DNA of 64,000 nt from Stenotrophomonas nematodicola. GTDB lineage: Bacteria; Pseudomonadota; Gammaproteobacteria; Xanthomonadales; Xanthomonadaceae. The DNA lies in assembly GCF_009467805.1 (NCBI RefSeq), contig NZ_WIAY01000001.1:500982-564981 (forward strand), written 5' to 3'. The notes beneath the pieces are model-generated. The model made no database searches and was not told the DNA's origin. It saw nothing but the letters and a program-made list of their open reading frames with translations. Below, one piece after another: positions 28,400-38,301 of the stretch. Position 1 is the stretch's first letter. Each line of letters starts with the position of its first letter. The translations under genes and the position numbers were made by a program.

Positions 28400-28427
28400 G
28401 TAATAGCGCGCTAATACATTAGCGCAA
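28400..28427 (-). promoter_or_regulatory. Promoter and overlapping 18-bp palindromic operator of the his operon
   Basis: On the minus strand TTGCGC (28422-28427) and TATTAC (28400-28405) form -35 and -10 boxes 16 bases apart. The palindrome GCGCTAATacATTAGCGC fills 28408-28425, covering the spacer and most of the -35 box. Half-sites with CTAA/TTAG recall the CTAG-type half-sites of TrpR. A regulator bound here would exclude RNA polymerase. Confidence 0.72.
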
Positions 28428-28656
28428 GTAAACGGCCGCGGTCAAACGCCGACGGGTGCGGACCGGGAAGGATTCAGCCGGGCGCTGGCCAGCGGGCCGC
28501 GCAGGGCGTAGGTGCTCAGGGGGTGCGATGGCGGACGGAAGCGCCGCCTAGCAACGGGCGGCTCGACCGGACGTGGTGCCAGGGTATCGGGGGGCGGCGG
28601 TGCCGAGGGGTCGAAGAACGATGGCGGATGACAGATAAGCCGACCGACGGTCCGCT

Positions 28657-28977
28657 CTACCGGGGGGTGCGCTGGCAGCGCACCTCGGCGCGCAGGGCGC
28701 CGCTGCGCAGGCATTCGCCGAACAGACTGCCCTGGCGGCTGGGAATGGGCTGCAGCGCTTCCAACGGGCCGGCCCGGCCGCCGCACGTCCGCGCGGCGAG
28801 GGCTTCCAGATCCAGCTCCAGCGGATTCCGCCGCGGCGGCGCCGGGAGGAGAACATGGCAGCGGTCCGCCTCCAGCCGGTAGTGTCCCGGCCCGATGCGC
28901 TGGCTGTGCAGCGCCGGGTCGCTCTGGCACCCCGTCAGCAGGAGTGCCATCAGCGCCCCGGCCGCGGCCTGCCTCAC
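28657..28977 (-). CDS. Small lipoprotein of unknown function
   Basis: A 106-residue protein with a lipoprotein signal peptide: [10 protein letters not shown] puts the lipidated cysteine at residue 17. The mature part contains three further cysteines and no domain I recognise. Its GTG start at 28977 overlaps the hisS stop codon (GTGA), so it is translationally coupled to hisS. About 260 bases beyond its stop, up to the his promoter, hold no gene. Confidence 0.75.
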   Translation of the reverse strand: MRQAAAGALMALLLTGCQSDPALHSQRIGPGHYRLEADRCHVLLPAPPRRNPLELDLEALAARTCGGRAGPLEALQPIPSRQGSLFGECLRSGALRAEVRCQRTPR

Positions 28978-30371
28978 GGCATGACCTTGGCCTGTTCCAG
29001 CTCCACCTGGAGGGCGCTGGCCAATTCCTCGCGGGCAACCTCGAACTGCTGCTCGCGCAGCAGGTCCTTGACAGCGACCACGCCGCGCGCCAGCTCGTCC
29101 TCGCCGGCCAGCACCACGAAACGGATGCCCGCCTTGGCGGCGTACTGGAACTGCTTGCCGATCTTCTTCGGCTCCATCTGCACTTCGGCATTGATGCCGC
29201 CGGCACGCAGGCGGCGGGCGATGTCCAGCGACTGGGCCAGACCGTTGTCGTCCATCAGCGCCACCAGCGCATGCACGCTGCTGTCCTCGATGCCGGCGAT
29301 CAGCCCGGCTTCGCGGAGCTGCCAGAACAGGCGGGTCAGGCCGATCGAGATGCCCACGCCGGGCAGGCGCGACTTGCTGTAGTGGCTGGCCAGGTCTTCA
29401 TAGCGGCCGCCCGAGCAGATCGACCCGATCTGCGGGTGGTCGGTGAGCGTGGTCTCGTAGACGGTACCGGTGTAGTAATCCAGGCCGCGGGCGATGGAGA
29501 AATTCAGGCAGTACGCGGTCTCCGGCACGCCCAGCGCCTTGACCAGCTCCAGCACCTCACGCAGCTCGGCCACGCCGGCCTTGAGCATGTCGCTGGCGGC
29601 CGGGTCGGCCAGCAGTGCATCCAGCTGCGCCAGCGCATCGGCGTGGCTGCTGGAGCGCACCGCGACGAACGCCAGGATCCGCTCGACCTGCCCGGCCGGA
29701 ATGCCGAAGCCCTCGCCCACCAGTGTCTCGCGCACGTAGTCCGGGCCGCGCTTGTCCAGCTTGTCCACTTCGCGCAGCACCGCCAGCTGGCGTTCGCCAT
29801 CGGCCACGCCCAGGCTTTCGAAGAAGCCGCGCAGCAGCTTGCGGTTGTTCAACTGGATGCTGAAATCACCGATGCTCAGTTCGGCGAACACCGCGTGGAT
29901 CACGGCCAGCACCTCGGCGTCGTAGCGCACGCTCAGACTGTCCTTGCCGATCACATCGATGTCGCACTGGTAGAACTCGCGGAAACGCCCGCGCTGGGCG
30001 CGCTCGCCGCGGTACACGCGCTGCATCTGGTAACGGCGGAACGGGAAGGTCAGGTCGTGCTCGTGCTCGGCCACGTAACGCGCCAGCGGCACGGTCAGAT
30101 CGAAACGCAGGGCCAGTTCCGGCAGGCTCCGGTCGCCCGCTTCGGCCGCATTGGCCAGCGCGCCGGTGGACTGCACGAAATACACCTGGCGCTCGGTCTC
30201 GCCACCGGACTTGGTCAGCAGCACGTCGGACAGCTCGAACACCGGCGTCTCCACCGGCAGGAACCCGAACCGCTCGTAGTTGCGGCGGATGACGTCCAGC
30301 ATGCGCTGGAACGCGATCTGCTCACGCGGCAGCAATTCCATGATGCCGGGCGGCGTACGGGGCTTGATCAC
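28974..30371 (-). CDS. hisS: Histidyl-tRNA synthetase
   Basis: Class II aminoacyl-tRNA synthetase charging tRNA-His. The 465-residue protein shows motif 2 ([27 protein letters not shown]), the HisA box ([16 protein letters not shown]) and motif 3 ([12 protein letters not shown]), then the anticodon-binding domain. The start is the GTG at 30371 ([16 protein letters not shown]), preceded by AGGAG; a longer frame lacks family similarity. The lipoprotein gene is coupled downstream. Confidence 0.96.
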   Translation of the reverse strand: MIKPRTPPGIMELLPREQIAFQRMLDVIRRNYERFGFLPVETPVFELSDVLLTKSGGETERQVYFVQSTGALANAAEAGDRSLPELALRFDLTVPLARYVAEHEHDLTFPFRRYQMQRVYRGERAQRGRFREFYQCDIDVIGKDSLSVRYDAEVLAVIHAVFAELSIGDFSIQLNNRKLLRGFFESLGVADGERQLAVLREVDKLDKRGPDYVRETLVGEGFGIPAGQVERILAFVAVRSSSHADALAQLDALLADPAASDMLKAGVAELREVLELVKALGVPETAYCLNFSIARGLDYYTGTVYETTLTDHPQIGSICSGGRYEDLASHYSKSRLPGVGISIGLTRLFWQLREAGLIAGIEDSSVHALVALMDDNGLAQSLDIARRLRAGGINAEVQMEPKKIGKQFQYAAKAGIRFVVLAGEDELARGVVAVKDLLREQQFEVAREELASALQVELEQAKVMP

Positions 30372-30512
30372 TTGCGGGACTCCTGCAAAACGGGGGGATG
30401 AGCGAGCTGCGTATTCTAGCCGCAGCCGGGCGGCGGCACCTCGTCCGGCGGGCATGGCCCGGGCCAACGACCGCATGACGTATCATAGGCAGGCCCCGCT
30501 CCCTGGTTCGAC

Positions 30513-31274
30513 ATGACCCGGCCTCACCCCGGTAACGCTCTCTCCGCCGTTGAAGACCCTGCCACGCCGGGCTGCTCGCCGCTGCGCGACTGCCTGCACT
30601 GCTCGGTGCGCCATCTGGCAGTGTGCTCGGCGCTGGCGCCGGACGAGGTGCTGGCGCTGGAGCGGGTCACCGTGTCGCAGCCGCTGCCGCTGGGTGCCAA
30701 CCTGGCCCGCGCCGGCGAGCCGCGCCATCATGTCTATACCTTGACCGCCGGCGCGCTGCGCCTGGTCCGCACCCTGGCCGACGGCCGCCGTCAGATCAGC
30801 GGCTTCGTACTGCCGGGAGACTATCTCGGCCTCAGCGGCAGCGACCATCACCGCTATGACATCGAGGCCATCGCCGACAGCCGCGTGTGCCGGGTCGCCC
30901 TGCCGCAGATGAAGGACCTGCGCGCGCGCTTCCCGCACCTGGAGCGCAAGCTGCTGCAGCGCGCCTGCCAGGAACTGGATGCCGCGCAGGACGCCGCGCT
31001 CGCGCTGGGCCGTCTGCAACCGGCCGAGAAGCTGGCCGACTTCCTGCTGCGGCTGGCCGCGCGCGAGGCACGGCTGGGGGGCGACGGGACACGCGTGACC
31101 CTGCCGATGGGGCGCGGCGACATCGCCGACCACCTTGGCCTGACGATGGAGACGGTCAGCCGCACCTTCACCAAGCTGCGCCAGCAGGGCCTGATCGCCC
31201 TGCCCCATCTGAACACTGTCGAGATCCTCGACGAAGATGCACTGCGCCAACTGTCGGCCGACGAGGCGTACTGA
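30513..31274 (+). CDS. FNR/CRP-family regulator with an iron-sulfur cysteine motif
   Basis: A 253-residue transcription factor. Cysteines at 27, 30 and 38 form C-x2-C-x7-C (DCLHCSVRHLAVC), the spacing of the FnrL/FixK-type oxygen sensors, and C126 (SRVCRVALP) is placed like the fourth ligand of FNR; C21 is an extra candidate. A cAMP-type beta-roll follows, then an HTH (RGDIADHLGLTMETVSRTFTKLRQQG) with the E-x2-SR residues that read TTGAT half-sites. Probably an anaerobic regulator (Anr-like) with a [4Fe-4S] cluster. Divergent from hisS. Confidence 0.9.
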   Translation: MTRPHPGNALSAVEDPATPGCSPLRDCLHCSVRHLAVCSALAPDEVLALERVTVSQPLPLGANLARAGEPRHHVYTLTAGALRLVRTLADGRRQISGFVLPGDYLGLSGSDHHRYDIEAIADSRVCRVALPQMKDLRARFPHLERKLLQRACQELDAAQDAALALGRLQPAEKLADFLLRLAAREARLGGDGTRVTLPMGRGDIADHLGLTMETVSRTFTKLRQQGLIALPHLNTVEILDEDALRQLSADEAY

Positions 31275-31308
31275 CGCACGGCCGGGCTCCCTCCGGCGTT
31301 GACGGGCG

Positions 31309-32601
31309 TTACGGCTGCAGCAGCACCTCACGCAACGCGGCGTAGTCCGGCGCGCAGGGTTCGGCGCTGGCCGGGCGCTGCAGCAGCCGGGCCAATGCCG
31401 GCGGCACCTGCAGCGCACGGCCGATCAACGGCTCGACCACCCCCTCGAACTTGGCCGGATGCGCGGTGGCGGCCACCGCCCAGTCCCCCGCGACCCCCTC
31501 CGCGCGCAGGCGTTCGAGCAGGGCGACCGCCGTTGCCGTATGCGGACAGAACACCTCGCCCGCCTGCGCATACCGCCGCGCGATCAGGGCCCGGATCGCC
31601 GCATCGTCCATCGCATCGGCACGGAAGTCGGCCCGCAATGCCGTGTCGTCCTCGGCATACAACCAGCGCAGCCGTTCGAAATTGCTGGGTGCCCCCACGT
31701 CCATCGCGTTGGCCACCGTCTGCACGCTGGCGGAGGGTGCGTAGTCGGCGCCGTGGAAGTAACGCGGCAGCACATCATTGGCATTGGTGGCCAGGGCGAT
31801 CCGGCCCAGCGGCAGGCCCATCGACCGCGCCAGTACCGCGGCCATCGCATTGCCCAGGTTGCCGGTGGGCACCACCAGGTTCAGTACCTGCCCGGTGGCG
31901 GCGTGGTGTTCCAGCGCGGCGTGCGCGTAATAGCTCATCTGCGGCAGCCAGCGCCCGAGGCTGATGCTGTTGGCCGAGCTCAGCGGCACCTGCGCCTGCA
32001 GCGCGCGGTCGCCCAGCGCCTGCTTGACCATCGCCTGGCAGTCGTCGAACGATCCGGCCACGCGCAGGGTGCGGATGTTGTCGCCGAAGCAGCCCAACTG
32101 ATGCGCCTGGCGTGGCGATACCCGCCCATCCGGATACAGCACCACCACCCGGATGCCCGGCTGGCGATGGAACGCGGCCGCCACGGCAGCCCCGGTATCG
32201 CCGGAGGTGGCCACCACGATCGTCAACGGGCGGGCCTGGTCGCGCTGCAGCCGGGCCAGGCTGGCGGCGAGGAAGCGTGCCCCGAAGTCCTTGAATGCCG
32301 CCGTGGGCCCGTGGAACAGTTCCAGTACGTGGTCACCCGGGGTGGACAGGGCGCGCAACGGCGCGGGGAAATCGAACGCCTGCGCGCACAGCGCCGGCAG
32401 CGCCGCGGCCAGCGCATCACCAGCGAAGTACGGGGCGAGCACTGCTGCGGCATCCTGCGCGAGGCTGCCCTGGGCGCGCCATGCCTGCGGTGCCGGACGT
32501 CGGGCGGGAACGTACAGCCCGCCATCAGGCGCAAGCCCGGCAGCAATGGCCTGGCTCAGCGAAGCGGCGGGGGCGGCATGACGGGTGGAAACGAAATTCA
32601 T
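31309..32601 (-). CDS. thrC: Threonine synthase
   Basis: PLP enzyme converting phosphohomoserine to threonine. The 430-residue protein has SLSQAIAAGLAPDGGLYVP at the N-terminus, the PLP-lysine in FHGPTAAFKDFGARF, IVVATSGDTGAAVAAAF, and LVVPTGNLGNAMAAVLA. The ATG at 32601 gives the conserved start MNFVSTRH. It lies 35 bases after thrB and is the last gene of the thr operon. Confidence 0.96.
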   Translation of the reverse strand: MNFVSTRHAAPAASLSQAIAAGLAPDGGLYVPARRPAPQAWRAQGSLAQDAAAVLAPYFAGDALAAALPALCAQAFDFPAPLRALSTPGDHVLELFHGPTAAFKDFGARFLAASLARLQRDQARPLTIVVATSGDTGAAVAAAFHRQPGIRVVVLYPDGRVSPRQAHQLGCFGDNIRTLRVAGSFDDCQAMVKQALGDRALQAQVPLSSANSISLGRWLPQMSYYAHAALEHHAATGQVLNLVVPTGNLGNAMAAVLARSMGLPLGRIALATNANDVLPRYFHGADYAPSASVQTVANAMDVGAPSNFERLRWLYAEDDTALRADFRADAMDDAAIRALIARRYAQAGEVFCPHTATAVALLERLRAEGVAGDWAVAATAHPAKFEGVVEPLIGRALQVPPALARLLQRPASAEPCAPDYAALREVLLQP

Positions 32602-32636
32602 CGGACATCCTGGGGAAAGGGAGAGGATCGCGGCGC

Positions 32637-33566
32637 TCACAGCAGATGCGCGCCGGGCGCGTTCAACGGTGACACCCAGGCCTGGCTGTCGAACCCGGCA
32701 TTGGCGAACGCCTGCTGCACCGCCGCCTGCGCGGCCTGCGCCGCAGCGGCATCTTCGAACCAGGCGAACACGCTGGGACCGGCACCGGAAATGCTCGCCC
32801 CCATCGCATCGGCCGCCAGCGCCGCATCGCGGGCGGCGTGGAAGCCGCCGATCAGCCCGGCACGACGCGGCTCGACCAGCACATCGCGCAGCCCGGCGCG
32901 CACCAGCGTCGCGTCGCCGGTGTAGCAACCGCTGAGGACCAGCGCGAGGTTGGCGCTCTGCGCGACAAACTCCGACAGCGCGTAGGCGCCCTGCAGGGCC
33001 GCGCGTGCGCGCCGGGTTTCCAGCACCGCCTCGGGATGGACCAGCAGGCTGTGCCACCCCGCCGGCACCGGCACCGGCACCAGCCGGTCGGCGGTGCTCA
33101 GCACCACCCCGCCCAGCAGCATCGGGCCAAGGTTGTCGCCGTGGCGGCCGCCGCTGGCCACCGCCTCGCCGGTCAACGCGAACGGATACAGCGCCTCGCG
33201 CGCCAGCGGCACCGCCAGCAGCGCGTTGGCGGCCACCAGCGCGGCCACGCACGATGCGGCCGAACCGCCCATGCCCGAGCCCAGCGCGATGCCCTTGTCG
33301 ATCTCCACCGCGAAACCGAACGGCAGCGCCAGTGCCTCGCGCAGCGCGATCAGGGCGGCTCCGGCGGTGTTGTCTTCGGCGCGCAACGGCAGGTCGAACG
33401 GGGTGCCGCGGATGGCCGCGATGCGCACCTCGGGCGCATCGATCCGCCGCACCGTCACGGTATCGCCTATGCCGGCAATGGCATGGCCGAGAATGTCGAA
33501 GCCGACGGCCGCGTTGCCGACCGACGCCGGTGAGAACGCCCGGGCCTGGTCCGTGCCTGCGCTCAC
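32637..33566 (-). CDS. thrB: Homoserine kinase
   Basis: GHMP-family kinase phosphorylating homoserine. The 309-residue protein contains the phosphate-binding loop [23 protein letters not shown], the N-terminal [19 protein letters not shown], and [13 protein letters not shown] near the C-terminus. Its ATG overlaps the thrA stop by four bases. Confidence 0.96.
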   Translation of the reverse strand: MSAGTDQARAFSPASVGNAAVGFDILGHAIAGIGDTVTVRRIDAPEVRIAAIRGTPFDLPLRAEDNTAGAALIALREALALPFGFAVEIDKGIALGSGMGGSAASCVAALVAANALLAVPLAREALYPFALTGEAVASGGRHGDNLGPMLLGGVVLSTADRLVPVPVPAGWHSLLVHPEAVLETRRARAALQGAYALSEFVAQSANLALVLSGCYTGDATLVRAGLRDVLVEPRRAGLIGGFHAARDAALAADAMGASISGAGPSVFAWFEDAAAAQAAQAAVQQAFANAGFDSQAWVSPLNAPGAHLL

Positions 33567-36085
33567 AGGCGCGCTCCTTCACCGGCGGCCACGCGCAGCA
33601 GATCGGCGAACACGCCTGCCGCCGTCACGTCCGGCCCGGCCCCCGGCCCCTGCACCACCAGCGGGTTGTCGCAGTAGCGTCGCGTGGTGAACTGCACCAC
33701 GTTGTCGGTGAGCCGCAGGCCTGCGAACGCGTGCCCCGCCGGCAGTTCGACCAGCCCCACCGCCGCGCCCTCCGCCGACAGCCGCGCCACGTAGCGCAGC
33801 ACCGCCCCGCGCGCCCGCGCCTGCGCCAGGCGCTCGGCGAACACCGCATCCACTGCGCCCAGCCCGGCCATGAAACCCTCCACGCTGGTCTGGCGCAGCG
33901 CTTCGGGCACCAGACTCTCCACCTGCACCTGCGCCAGGCTCAGCTCGCGCCCCGCTTCGCGTGCGAGGATCACCAGCTTCCGCGCGACGTCGACACCGGA
34001 CAGATCATCGCGCGGGTCCGGCTCGGTGTAGCCCATTCCGCGCGCCTGCTCCACCAGCGCCGAGAACGGTACCTGCCCGTCGTACTTGTTGAACAGCCAC
34101 GCCAGCGTGCCGGAGAAGATGCCGTCGATGGCCAGCACTTCGTCGCCGGTATCGACCAGGTCGCGCAGCGTGGTAATCACCGGCAGCCCGGCGCCGACCG
34201 TGGCTTCGTAACGGAAGCGCGCACCGCTGGCGGCGGCGGCGTCGCGGATGGCGTGATAGCGCGCCAGCGAGCCGGCGCCGGCCTGCTTGTTCGGCGTGAC
34301 CACGTGGATGCCGGCCGCCAGCCAGCCGGCGTAGCGGTCGGCAACGTCTGCGCTGCCACTGCAGTCGATGATGACCGCATGCGGCAGGTGCGCCGACAGC
34401 AGATGCGCAGTAAAGGCGTCCAGGTCGCTGGGCACGCCGCCGGCCGACAACGCCTGGCGCCACGGCCCCTGCAGGCTGCGCGGATCCAGCAGCATCCGGC
34501 TGCGCGAGGCCACCGCCCGCAGCCGCAGGTCCAGGTTGGTCCGGCCCAGCAACGACGCCTGCGCACCCTGCAACTGGTCCAGCAGCGCTGCGCCGACGTT
34601 GCCGGGGCCGATCACGCCGACCGCGAAGGTCTGCGGCGACAGCCAGAAGCCGGCGTGTGCCGCACGCAGCGCCTTGGTGGCGTGCCGGCTGTCCACCGCC
34701 ACCGAGATGTTGCGCTCGGACGAGCCCTGCGCGATCGCCAGAATGTTGACCTGCGCGCGGCCGAGCGACTCGAAGAGCCGCGCGGCCACGCCGGGCTGCC
34801 CGGCCATGCCGTCGCCGACCGCTGCCAGCACGCTCACGTTGTCGGTGACCTGCACGCGCTGCACCTGGCCCAGGCTCAGCTCATGGGCGAACGCGTGCAG
34901 CAGCGCATCGCGTCCACGGGCCACTTCGGCCTGCCGGACCACGCAGCAGATCGAGTGTTCGGACGAGCCCTGCGAGATCATCACCACCGATACGTGCGCG
35001 TTGCGCAGTGCCGCGAACACGCGCTCGGCGGTGCCCGGCACGCCGATCAGGCCAGTGCCTTCCAGGTTCAGCACCGCCAGATCCGGACTCAGTGTCAGGC
35101 CTTTGATCGGGCCGGACGCGGTGCGCTCGGCCGTGATCCGCGTCCCCGGATGATCGGGCCGGAACGTGTTGCGGATGATGATCGGCAAGCCGCGCTCGAT
35201 GGCCGGCGACATCGTCTGCGGATGCACCACCTTGGCGCCGAAATAGGCCAGTTCGCAGGCCTCGTCGTAGCTCAGCGCCTCCAGCTGCACGGCTTCGGGG
35301 ACAACGCGCGGATCGGCCGACAGCACACCATCCACATCGGTCCAGATGTGCAGTTCATCGGCATTGAACAGCGCGGCGAAAATGGCACCGGAGTAGTCGC
35401 TGCCGTTGCGGCCGAGAGTGGTTACGCGGTCGCGCCGATCGCGAGCGACAAAGCCGGTGGCCACCACGCGGGGAGCCGGGTGCGCCACCCGCCACTGCTG
35501 CAGGCGCTGGGCGCTGACGGCCCAGTCCACATCCACGCCCAGTTCGCCGCGGTCGACCACCAGCACGTCGCGCGCATCCAGCACCTCGCACGCCACGCCG
35601 GAAGCCTGAAGGTAGTGCCCAAGCAGATGCGCCGAGTACACCTCACCCAGGCCCTGCACCCGGTCGAGCACTTCGGCCGGCAGCTCACCGATCACTGCCA
35701 GCGCGCCCAGCACTTCGGCCAACTGGTCGAAACGCGCATCCAGCCATTCCACGGTCGCACCGGCATGCTCGCCCAGCAGCGCCACGGCCGCCCCGCGGTG
35801 CCGCGCGCGCAGGTCGTGCCAGTGGTCCCGCCAGGTGGGCGCGTTGTCGGCGGCCAGCCCGGCCAGGGCGATCAGCGCGTCGGTGACCCCCTTCATCGCC
35901 GACACCACGGTGACCTGGGTCGCCTCCTCGCGCGCCAGCAGCAGGTGCGCGACATGGCGGTAGCGCTCGGCATCGGCGACCGAGGTACCGCCGAACTTGT
36001 GGACCACGGTCGCGGTGACCGCGCGCAACGGCGCGGCAGCAACAGGGGCTTCGTCGGAACAGGGGGGAACGGCGGCAGAAGACAT
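33563..36085 (-). CDS. thrA: Bifunctional aspartokinase / homoserine dehydrogenase
   Basis: The 840-residue fusion performs the first and third steps from aspartate to threonine. N-terminal aspartokinase: [19 protein letters not shown] (residues 30-48) and the [18 protein letters not shown] loop; then two ACT domains ([41 protein letters not shown]) for threonine feedback; C-terminal homoserine dehydrogenase with [18 protein letters not shown] leader peptide and competing hairpins precede it, and its GAGG ribosome binding site can be sequestered. Confidence 0.97.
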   Translation of the reverse strand: MSSAAVPPCSDEAPVAAAPLRAVTATVVHKFGGTSVADAERYRHVAHLLLAREEATQVTVVSAMKGVTDALIALAGLAADNAPTWRDHWHDLRARHRGAAVALLGEHAGATVEWLDARFDQLAEVLGALAVIGELPAEVLDRVQGLGEVYSAHLLGHYLQASGVACEVLDARDVLVVDRGELGVDVDWAVSAQRLQQWRVAHPAPRVVATGFVARDRRDRVTTLGRNGSDYSGAIFAALFNADELHIWTDVDGVLSADPRVVPEAVQLEALSYDEACELAYFGAKVVHPQTMSPAIERGLPIIIRNTFRPDHPGTRITAERTASGPIKGLTLSPDLAVLNLEGTGLIGVPGTAERVFAALRNAHVSVVMISQGSSEHSICCVVRQAEVARGRDALLHAFAHELSLGQVQRVQVTDNVSVLAAVGDGMAGQPGVAARLFESLGRAQVNILAIAQGSSERNISVAVDSRHATKALRAAHAGFWLSPQTFAVGVIGPGNVGAALLDQLQGAQASLLGRTNLDLRLRAVASRSRMLLDPRSLQGPWRQALSAGGVPSDLDAFTAHLLSAHLPHAVIIDCSGSADVADRYAGWLAAGIHVVTPNKQAGAGSLARYHAIRDAAAASGARFRYEATVGAGLPVITTLRDLVDTGDEVLAIDGIFSGTLAWLFNKYDGQVPFSALVEQARGMGYTEPDPRDDLSGVDVARKLVILAREAGRELSLAQVQVESLVPEALRQTSVEGFMAGLGAVDAVFAERLAQARARGAVLRYVARLSAEGAAVGLVELPAGHAFAGLRLTDNVVQFTTRRYCDNPLVVQGPGAGPDVTAAGVFADLLRVAAGEGARL

Positions 36086-36172
36086 GCTGACCTCGATTCG
36101 AGGCCCCGCGTCATTCAGGCTGAAGGCATCCCCCGCAACCTGATCTGGGTGCGGGGCCGTGGTTTTCGGAAA
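36086..36172 (-). promoter_or_regulatory. Threonine attenuation region with competing hairpins
   Basis: Segment A (minus-strand GGCCCCGCA, 36150-36158) can pair with B (TGCGGGG, 36131-36137) or with C (GCGGGGCC, 36102-36109), not both. C overlaps a second hairpin at 36089-36105, GGCCTCG / CGAGGTC with loop AAT, whose right arm contains the thrA ribosome binding site GAGG. No T-tract follows any hairpin, so control of translation rather than of transcription ending is the likelier mechanism. Confidence 0.6.
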
Positions 36173-36301
36173 TTACGCGAAGACGACGGGCCGCACCAGG
36201 CGAGTGGTGACGGTGGTAATGGTGGTGGTACCGGCAGCCGCGACCGGGCGACCCGCAGAGGCGGGAAGCGACGTCAGGGCGGTGGCGGTACGCAGGTCCA
36301 T
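36173..36301 (-). CDS. thrL: thr operon leader peptide
   Basis: A 42-codon frame (ATG at 36301, TAA at 36173-36175) with the run GTTTITTVTT at residues 24-33: seven threonines and an isoleucine in nine codons, as in the enterobacterial thr leader. The stop is 15 bases before segment A of the hairpin set. No ribosome binding site is present, but the predicted transcription start is about three bases upstream of the ATG, so it may be translated as a leaderless message. Stalling at Thr codons when charged tRNA-Thr is scarce would change pairing downstream. Confidence 0.78.
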   Translation of the reverse strand: MDLRTATALTSLPASAGRPVAAAGTTTITTVTTRLVRPVVFA

Positions 36302-36310
36302 GCGGCAAGA

Positions 36311-36337
36311 AAACTACGCCGGCCCCGCGACTGTCAA
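36311..36337 (-). promoter_or_regulatory. Promoter of the thr operon
   Basis: On the minus strand a perfect -35 box TTGACA (36332-36337) and a -10 box TAGTTT (36311-36316) are 15 bases apart. The start point would fall near 36304, immediately before the leader peptide ATG. Confidence 0.6.
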
Positions 36338-36432
36338 GTGCTGCGTTGCAAAAAAGCCGATGCGGCCAACGCCACGCAACCTCGGCGAAACGGTTGCGAA
36401 TGTGACCATCCTTGCAGCGTGCGGCCTGGCGG

Positions 36433-37380
36433 TCAGCCGGCGTGCTCGGCCACCGCCCGCGGCGGCCGATGCGCGTGCGCGCACAACAGCACGCCGGAGA
36501 CCAGGCAGACGATCGCCACCGCCTCCATGTGCGTGGGCCAGCGTTGCTGCCAGGCGAATCCGTACAGCAGCGCGAACAGGGTCTCGAACACGATCATCTG
36601 CCCGGTGAGCGTCAGCGGCAGATGCCGGCTGGCCCGGTTCCAGCAGGCATTGCCCAGCACCGAGGCCACCACCGCCACACCGGCGCTGGCCAGCCAGAAC
36701 AGGCCCCACTGTGCCGGCGGGTGCGCGGGCGTCCCGGCGAAGAAGGCAGTGGGTACCAGCAGCAGGGCCAGCGCACCGGTCGCCACGCCGGTGAGCAACG
36801 ACCAGTCATGCCCGCTCAGGTCGGGACGACGCGCCAACCAGCGGCTGTTGCCAATCGAGTACACCGCCCACGAGAACAGCGCGCCAATCGCACACAGCAG
36901 GCCGAGCAGACGTTGCGCGGCCGACCCCTCCGCATGTTCGGCCTGCAGCGCTTCGTAGCCGACCAGCGCCACCCCGAACAGGCACAGCAGCAGCGCCGGT
37001 GCCAACCTGCGCAGCGGCACTGCGCCCTCCTCGCGTACGCCGGCCAGGGTGACCACCACCGGAATCAGGCCGACAATCAGTGATGCCGCCGCGCCACCGG
37101 CCCACTGCACGGCAGTGGCCAGCAGCAGGAAGTAGACCAGGTTGCCGGCCAGGCTGAGCCACAGCAGGCCTCGCCACTCGGCCATGCCCAGGCGGCCGCG
37201 CAGCTGCCGCCAGCGTGGCGCCAGCAACACCACCGCAATCAGCCCATACACCAGATAGCGGCCAGCCGACAGCTGGTCGGCGCGGAAGCTGGCCAGCATC
37301 GCCGGCGCCAGAAACACCACGCCCCACAGCGCACCGGCTGCGATGCCATTGGCGATACCCCATCCGATCGATCGATTCAT
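36433..37380 (-). CDS. EamA/DMT-family membrane transporter
   Basis: A 315-residue inner-membrane protein with about ten hydrophobic helices in two EamA repeats (first near GIAAGALWGVVFLAPAML, second near LLCAIGALFSWAVYSIGNSRW). Family members export amino acids or metabolites. An AraC-type regulator gene lies 72 bases upstream on the same strand, so the pair may form one unit. Substrate unknown. Confidence 0.88.
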   Translation of the reverse strand: MNRSIGWGIANGIAAGALWGVVFLAPAMLASFRADQLSAGRYLVYGLIAVVLLAPRWRQLRGRLGMAEWRGLLWLSLAGNLVYFLLLATAVQWAGGAAASLIVGLIPVVVTLAGVREEGAVPLRRLAPALLLCLFGVALVGYEALQAEHAEGSAAQRLLGLLCAIGALFSWAVYSIGNSRWLARRPDLSGHDWSLLTGVATGALALLLVPTAFFAGTPAHPPAQWGLFWLASAGVAVVASVLGNACWNRASRHLPLTLTGQMIVFETLFALLYGFAWQQRWPTHMEAVAIVCLVSGVLLCAHAHRPPRAVAEHAG

Positions 37381-37452
37381 GCGCCTGTGGCGGCCCTGCA
37401 GAGTCTGGACGCGGCAGTGTAGGCACGCCGCCCCTGTCCGTCTTGACCGGAA

Positions 37453-38193
37453 CTACTGCCGCGCGTTGCGCCGCACGTCGGTCGGCGTGACGCCACACTC
37501 GCGGCGCAATGCCCGGGTCAGCGCACTCTGTTCGGAGTACCCGGCCTGCACCGCGATCTGGGCGATCGGGAGATCGCTTCCGGCCAACTGCGCACGCGCC
37601 CAGCGCAGCCGGCTGGCTGCCACCCAGGCCTGCGGCGTCAGATCAAACGCCTCGCGGAACAGCGCATGCAGCCGGCTGCCGCTGACACCGGCCTGCGCCG
37701 CCATCCGCGCGACCGGCCACGCATGCCCCGGCTCGGCATCGATGGCGGCGCACAACGCATGCAGGCGTGCGCGCCCGCCGGCCCGCCCGAACGACTGCAG
37801 CAGCAGCGGCAGTCCGCGCCGCGCCACCGACGCCGCCACCCGCCCCTGTGCATCGCCCAGCGCAACGGCCTCGTCCACCAGCGCGCGCACCGGCCGCGAC
37901 AGCGCCAAGAGCGGCTGACGCCGCCACCCCTGTAGGTCATCATCGTCCAGCAGCGCCTGCGGGCAGTCCACGATCAGGAAGCGGTTGTCGCCCCGCGCGC
38001 ATTGCGCATGACCGGCATCGGGCACCACACAGGCGCCCAGCACCCGGTCCAGCACGACGCCCTTGCCCTCCAGCTCGAACGCCAGATCGCCGCGCACCGG
38101 CAGCACCCATTGCAGGAAGTCGTGGCGGTCCACGCTGGAGGTGGTGCCGTAGCTGCGGAGGTGGAAGGCGGGCGAGGCGGACATGGGGAACAT
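37453..38193 (-). CDS. AraC-family transcriptional regulator
   Basis: A 246-residue protein with an N-terminal cupin-like ligand domain (FLQWVLPVRGDLAFELEGKGVVL) and a C-terminal double HTH: MAAQAGVSGSRLHALFREAFDLTPQAW and IAQIAVQAGYSEQSALTRALRRECGVTP. A second ATG at 38184 would shorten it by three residues. Probably controls the downstream EamA exporter. Confidence 0.9.
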   Translation of the reverse strand: MFPMSASPAFHLRSYGTTSSVDRHDFLQWVLPVRGDLAFELEGKGVVLDRVLGACVVPDAGHAQCARGDNRFLIVDCPQALLDDDDLQGWRRQPLLALSRPVRALVDEAVALGDAQGRVAASVARRGLPLLLQSFGRAGGRARLHALCAAIDAEPGHAWPVARMAAQAGVSGSRLHALFREAFDLTPQAWVAASRLRWARAQLAGSDLPIAQIAVQAGYSEQSALTRALRRECGVTPTDVRRNARQ

Positions 38194-38301
38194 CGTAGGG
38201 CGGCACGACCCAGTGTGGGCGCGGCGTCAGCCGTGCGCAAACGGCGGCGGTTCCAGCCGGGCCGGTGCTATAGTCGGGCGGCCATTCATGCAGGTGCCAC
38301 G

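Noticed and set aside
28428-28656. A histidine-rich leader peptide for the his operon.
   Set aside because: No His codon run was found upstream of the regulator gene; the palindrome and regulator offer a simpler explanation.
28548-28856. Further minus-strand frames around the small lipoprotein gene.
   Set aside because: They overlap the lipoprotein in another frame and are arginine/proline-rich, without start signals.
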